From the NCBI GenBank assembly GCA_944387745.1, contig CALXGD010000196.1, positions 1 through 13,268 on the forward strand: a stretch of DNA of 13,268 nt. The letters are read 5' to 3'. This DNA comes from an uncultured Oscillospiraceae bacterium. Its GTDB lineage: Bacteria; Bacillota_A; Clostridia; Oscillospirales; Oscillospiraceae. The position numbers and the translations under genes are program-made. The notes beneath the pieces are model-generated. The model worked only from the letters and a program-made list of their open reading frames with translations, did no database searches and was not told the origin of the DNA. Below, piece after piece: positions 12,988 through 13,268 of this stretch (position 1 is its first letter; every line of letters begins with the position of its first letter).

Positions 12988-13268
12988 TTAGAGCTTAGGG
13001 ACGGCAGCTTCCTTTCTGTTTTTCTTATAGATGGCGTTTAGGCCCTTCAGAAGCAGGTCCTTCTCCACCTTCATCTCCCGCCTGCACAGGGGGGCGATAA
13101 ATTGGGCCATTCCGCCGGTGGCCACTACGGTGGCCTTTTTACCCAGCTCCTCCTCCATGCGGTCGATCATGCCGTCCAGCATGGCGGCGGCCCCGTACAT
13201 GATGCCGCTGCGCATACACTCCACGGTGTTCTTGCCGATGATCCGCTTGGGGCGGTCCAGCTGGATGC
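12988..13268 (-). CDS. coaX: Type III pantothenate kinase, C-terminal part (5' end outside window)
   Basis: An ASKHA-fold kinase that phosphorylates pantothenate in the first step of coenzyme A synthesis; type III enzymes are insensitive to CoA feedback. The frame runs off the right edge of the window, and 93 complete codons are visible. Signatures are the family's KRIIGKNTVECMRSGIMYG near the left of the fragment, the ATGGMAQF nucleotide-binding turn, and the closing LLLKGLNAIYKKN, which ends nearly all CoaX proteins. Only the C-terminal third or so is present, so the N-terminal phosphate-binding and metal residues cannot be checked. It is followed by a strong hairpin terminator and then by the divergent-looking pit promoter region; both genes run in the same direction but are separate units. 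Confidence 0.93.
   Translation of the reverse strand, partial: IQLDRPKRIIGKNTVECMRSGIMYGAAAMLDGMIDRMEEELGKKATVVATGGMAQFIAPLCRREMKVEKDLLLKGLNAIYKKNRKEAAVPKL

Noticed and set aside
1..13268. CRISPR arrays, tRNA or rRNA genes, transposases, integrase sites
   Set aside because: I found no regularly spaced direct repeats, cloverleaf-like segments, or mobile-element proteins; intergenic stretches are short and mostly explained by promoters, leaders and terminators.

Overview
The window looks like ordinary core chromosome of a fairly GC-rich, low-branching Firmicute. The best guess is a gut Clostridia member of the Oscillospiraceae type. This rests on strong AGGAGG-type ribosome binding sites, a transketolase split into two subunits, type III pantothenate kinase, KtrAB-type potassium uptake, and a small exported protein with S-layer homology (SLH) repeats. 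The lineage is inferred from gene content and style, not from a marker comparison. I see no mobile element, CRISPR array, rRNA or tRNA.

Layout from left to right. (1) The 3' end of valS (1-840, +) and a divergent-side XRE regulator (923-1291, -) face each other across a strong two-way terminator. (2) The XRE gene diverges from a 74-residue unknown protein (1481-1705, +). A perfect 13-bp palindrome overlaps the -35 box of that small gene. (3) A promoter and about 120 nt of structured leader precede galM (2032-3075), which runs into the two transketolase subunits (3097-3942 and 3944-4879) as one sugar-metabolism operon ending in a strong terminator. (4) On the minus strand lie rimI (6192-6656), an unannotated 53-codon frame that fits exactly between its neighbours (6038-6199), and tsaD (5031-6041). 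Just past the tsaD stop is a decayed copy of the tsaD 3' end. (5) A single SLH-repeat exported protein (6938-7921, +) has its own good promoter and a 14-bp palindrome in its leader. (6) A five-gene minus-strand run follows from right to left: pit, a DUF47/PhoU-like partner, ktrB, ktrA and a DUF368 (PopT-type) membrane protein. Its promoter is at 12813-12841 and its terminator at 7984-8019. (7) The 3' end of coaX (12988-13268, -) closes the window, with its own terminator.

How the genes fit together. The five-gene run is the most coherent physiological unit: phosphate import with its accessory protein, potassium import with its gating ring, and a predicted undecaprenyl-phosphate flippase, all probably made from one message that starts with a folded 5' leader. 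The most unusual items are that leader, the tsaD 3' duplication, the 53-codon frame between rimI and tsaD, and a strong Shine-Dalgarno 43 nt from the ktrB start that a hairpin could bring close to it. Nothing here amounts to a clearly new defence or mobile system.
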